The notes beneath the pieces were generated by a model. The model saw only the letters and a program-made list of their open reading frames with translations, did not search any database and was not told where the DNA came from. A stretch of DNA of 64,000 bases from Azospirillum melinis (GTDB taxonomy: Bacteria > Pseudomonadota > Alphaproteobacteria > Azospirillales > Azospirillaceae): the NCBI RefSeq assembly GCF_013340935.1, contig NZ_WHOS01000024.1:1-64000 (forward strand), written 5' to 3'. The position numbers and the translations under genes are program-made. Numbering within the stretch: the first letter of the stretch is position 1; every line of letters begins with the position of its first letter. Of the stretch, positions 62,078 to 64,000 are shown piece by piece.

Positions 62078-63025
62078 TTATTGGGTGCCGGCGGCGCTCC
62101 AACTGCGGATCCGGGTTTCCAGGACGGCGCCGGTCCGCTCCGCGGCCAGCCGGGCGCGGGCGTCGGCCAGCCAGGGTGCCGCGACCGGTGCGGCAACGCC
62201 GTCGAGCGAAGCCATGATGTCGATGGCCGCCGCGAGTTCGCCGGCTTCGAGCCGGGCCGCCGTGGCAGCCAGCAGCGCCGGGGTCCTGGTTTCGGTCGGT
62301 TGCGGAGCCGCCGGTTGTGGAGCCGCCCCTTGCTGAGCCGTCGTATCGGCTGCCTGCGGTGGCGAATCGGACGCCGATGCCAGGATGACCGTCGAGAGGC
62401 CGGTCATCCAGCCCCAGACGGTTTCGCGCAGTCCGCCTGCACCATCCTGCACCTCCGCCTGGAGAGCGGACGGCACGAGCAGCCCGAAGGACGCATAGAG
62501 CTGGGTCCGGGTCGGCACGCCCTTGGCCGCGTAGCCCGACACCGAATCGAGCGTCTTCGAGAGTTCGGGATCCGCCGCAGCGGAGAGGCGCATCAGGGCG
62601 AGATCGTCGACGAATGGATCGGACGTGCCGAGCGACTCCTTCAGCAGGCGTGCCGCGATCACCGATACCACGCGGCCGGTAACGGCCTGCTGGTCGATGC
62701 GCTTGCCGGTCGCCGCGACCGCCTGTTCCAGCGCCGTCAGCTTCTCCGGCATCGCCGTCAGCCCCGCGACGGTCCGCTCCAGCGTATCGAGCTTCAGCTG
62801 AGTGCGGCTCGGAGACAGCAAGGACGAGCGCAGGTCGTCGGAATAGAGAACGGTGCCGCACACCGCCGCCGCCGCCAGCAGGATGGTCAGGACGATGGGA
62901 CCGTTGCTGCGGCTGGGCTGCACGATGGCGGGCGCGGTCTGAAGTCCGGGCGTGGCCGTTTCGGACGCCTGCCGGTCGATGCCGGATCGGCTGCCGGTTT
63001 CTTCGGTGGATTGGACGTCTTGCAT
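62078..63025 (-). CDS. Mitofilin-like inner-membrane protein, paralogue B
   Basis: A 315-residue protein: a polar N-terminus, one membrane helix (about 46-63), a coiled coil (about 80-120), and a helical domain whose end (RLEAGELAAAIDIMASLDG, then APWLADARARLAAERTGAVLE) matches the pattern of the mitofilin-like protein at 43163. GGAG precedes the ATG at 63025. A Pro/Ala/Gln-rich linker interrupts the domain near 235-260. It is the first gene of the eight-gene minus-strand unit that runs to 53004. The arrangement mirrors paralogue A, which sits with the Mla-like genes. Confidence 0.62.
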   Translation of the reverse strand: MQDVQSTEETGSRSGIDRQASETATPGLQTAPAIVQPSRSNGPIVLTILLAAAAVCGTVLYSDDLRSSLLSPSRTQLKLDTLERTVAGLTAMPEKLTALEQAVAATGKRIDQQAVTGRVVSVIAARLLKESLGTSDPFVDDLALMRLSAAADPELSKTLDSVSGYAAKGVPTRTQLYASFGLLVPSALQAEVQDGAGGLRETVWGWMTGLSTVILASASDSPPQAADTTAQQGAAPQPAAPQPTETRTPALLAATAARLEAGELAAAIDIMASLDGVAAPVAAPWLADARARLAAERTGAVLETRIRSWSAAGTQ

Positions 63026-63664
63026 ACGGTCACGCTCCGCTCGGGTTTGGCATGGCTGCTACGGTCCGCAAGTCACTGTCGACGACCGATTTCCAAGCCG
63101 GCGACAGGGGCGGCGCCGACGGTGCCGGGCGGCATCGTCTTCCTGCGGCGTCGGCATGTGAAAAGGCGGTCCTTGATTCGAGTGTCCAGTAGTCCGCATA
63201 TCTCATATCGGACAGGCTACCTCAATCAGGGTAAACGGAAAAGCGTTCACGGGAAATTTGCAGACTCCGGCGGTGTTGAAACTTTTCGTTCCGAATCAGA
63301 GTCTTATTGTTGTCTGTCGAAGAAATTTTCATCAAAGGATGTGGGGGATTATCACTGGCAATATGTTAGGTTGAATATGTAATCGGCAGTGATAACAAGG
63401 ATTTTGGCGCCGGATTCCTTGGAAAGTTACGCCTCTTAACAGTCCTTGCGGATCGATCCTTGTTGGAAGATTTCGCAATCCTGCCGTTTATATTTCAGAA
63501 CGGTGCATCCCAACATGGTCATTCATAATTCGTTAGGCTTCCTCGGGTCCAATGACGGCAGGCGAGGTTTGCGCGCCGGCCGGGGAAGCGGGTCCATATC
63601 CGGGACGGTCGTGCGTTCGCTGCTTTGCCGGCCGGATCGGGCATCATCGAACGCCGGAATCTAC
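63026..63664. other. Divergent intergenic region at the right end of the envelope block
   Basis: About 640 bases without a supported gene, AT-rich between about 63220 and 63540. It separates the eight-gene minus-strand unit from a plus-strand gene that leaves the window. An inverted repeat TTATCACTG (63349-63357) / CAGTGATAA (63387-63395) with a 29-base spacer could hold a regulator bound at two half-sites, or form a weak hairpin. Confidence 0.5.
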
Positions 63665-64000
63665 ATGCCGAACGTGTTTGGAACGGTGGATCGCACCATG
63701 GCGGGCCAAGACCAGCCTCATGTCGTCGGCTCCGCAAGGCCGGCGAAGGGCCCCCGGCAGCGGGGCCGGCAGCTGCTCGATCAGCCGGTGGCGCTCGTGC
63801 GGAGCGCGGGGCTGTCCCGCGCGGTGTCCTCGGCGGTTTCCGCCGCAGTTCTTCTGGCATCGCTGTCCGCTGCACCCGCCGCGGCCTGGAGCCGTCACGG
63901 AACGGAAGCGGAGGATGAGGCTCCCGTCAGGGTGCGGCGCCCGCCTGCCGCACCGGCCGCCGCTTCGTCCGGGGGCTCATCCGCCGCCTCGTCCGCCGCC
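63665..64000 (+). CDS. Exported protein, N-terminal fragment
   Basis: The frame from the ATG at 63665 is open to the window edge (112 codons). A second ATG at 63698 is also possible. A hydrophobic stretch (VSSAVSAAVLLASLSAAPAAA, about 61-81 from the first ATG; shown in overlapping pieces) looks like a signal peptide or anchor after a long basic N-terminus, and the visible rest is Ala/Ser/Pro-rich and low in complexity. The protein continues outside the window, so no function can be given. It diverges from the mitofilin-like gene across the AT-rich region and may belong to the same block. Confidence 0.5.
   Translation, partial: MPNVFGTVDRTMAGQDQPHVVGSARPAKGPRQRGRQLLDQPVALVRSAGLSRAVSSAVSAAVLLASLSAAPAAAWSRHGTEAEDEAPVRVRRPPAAPAAASSGGSSAASSAA

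Overview
The window is high-GC DNA, most likely from an alphaproteobacterium of the Azospirillum/Rhodospirillales type. This is an inference from GC content, the metabolic gene set, the mitofilin-like proteins and a REP-like palindrome; no rRNA or tRNA was found to confirm it. Genes are tightly packed, with many ATGA/GTGA start-stop overlaps. Gene starts were chosen mainly by Shine-Dalgarno sequences.

Region 1 (1-6078) is small-molecule and stress metabolism: the end of an ABC ATPase, a GlxA-type AraC regulator with an SDR dehydrogenase, a Tat-exported chloroperoxidase-type hydrolase divergent from a MarR regulator with a four-cysteine tail, an exported protein of unknown function and an AhpD-like CxxC protein.

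Region 2 (6084-11032) looks like a regulon of one FCD/GntR repressor. An APH-fold kinase and a class-III PLP enzyme lie on one side. A 3-hydroxyacyl-CoA-type dehydrogenase and an Asp/Glu-racemase-fold enzyme lie on the other. The palindrome TGATGCATCA occurs in front of both operons.

Region 3 (11044-32806) is sugar catabolism in two clusters. Cluster A (11044-20011) has a GntR regulator, a DHDPS-family aldolase/dehydratase, a CUT1 ABC transporter, an aldo/keto reductase, an L-fucose-mutarotase (FucU) homologue and a XylX-like FAH-family enzyme. Cluster B (22812-32806) has a CUT2 (Rbs-type) ABC transporter and all the steps of a non-phosphorylative L-fucose-type pathway: AKR dehydrogenase, lactonase, UxaA-family dehydratase, SDR dehydrogenase and FAH-family diketo-acid hydrolase, under an IclR regulator. 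A partly AT-rich coiled-coil, peptidoglycan-binding lipoprotein gene (20108-22666) separates the two.

Region 4 (34279 to the window end, preceded by a GT87-like membrane protein) is the unusual part. It is a block of envelope and sensory genes carrying several pairs of related proteins. It encodes a complete prokaryotic pentameric ligand-gated ion channel in a unit with a chemoreceptor, a triple CheW-like protein, an MscS channel with a cyclic-nucleotide-binding-like tail, and a TPR protein. Next is an Mla-like lipid-transport unit: MlaA, an ATPase-MlaE fusion and a mitofilin-like protein. The centrepiece is an ~1130-residue fusion of a periplasmic amino-acid-type binding domain, a ligand-gated-channel-type extracellular domain, an MscS channel and a cNMP-binding domain. 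A further unit has a second mitofilin-like protein, an OppA-like binding protein, a second TPR protein, a His-rich protein, an alanine racemase, an ABC_sub_bind protein, a sensor-MFS fusion and a GNAT. The TPR, MscS-cNMP, mitofilin-like and channel ligand-binding modules each occur twice, which suggests one ligand- and tension-sensing envelope system. That is a hypothesis; I know of no described system with this composition.
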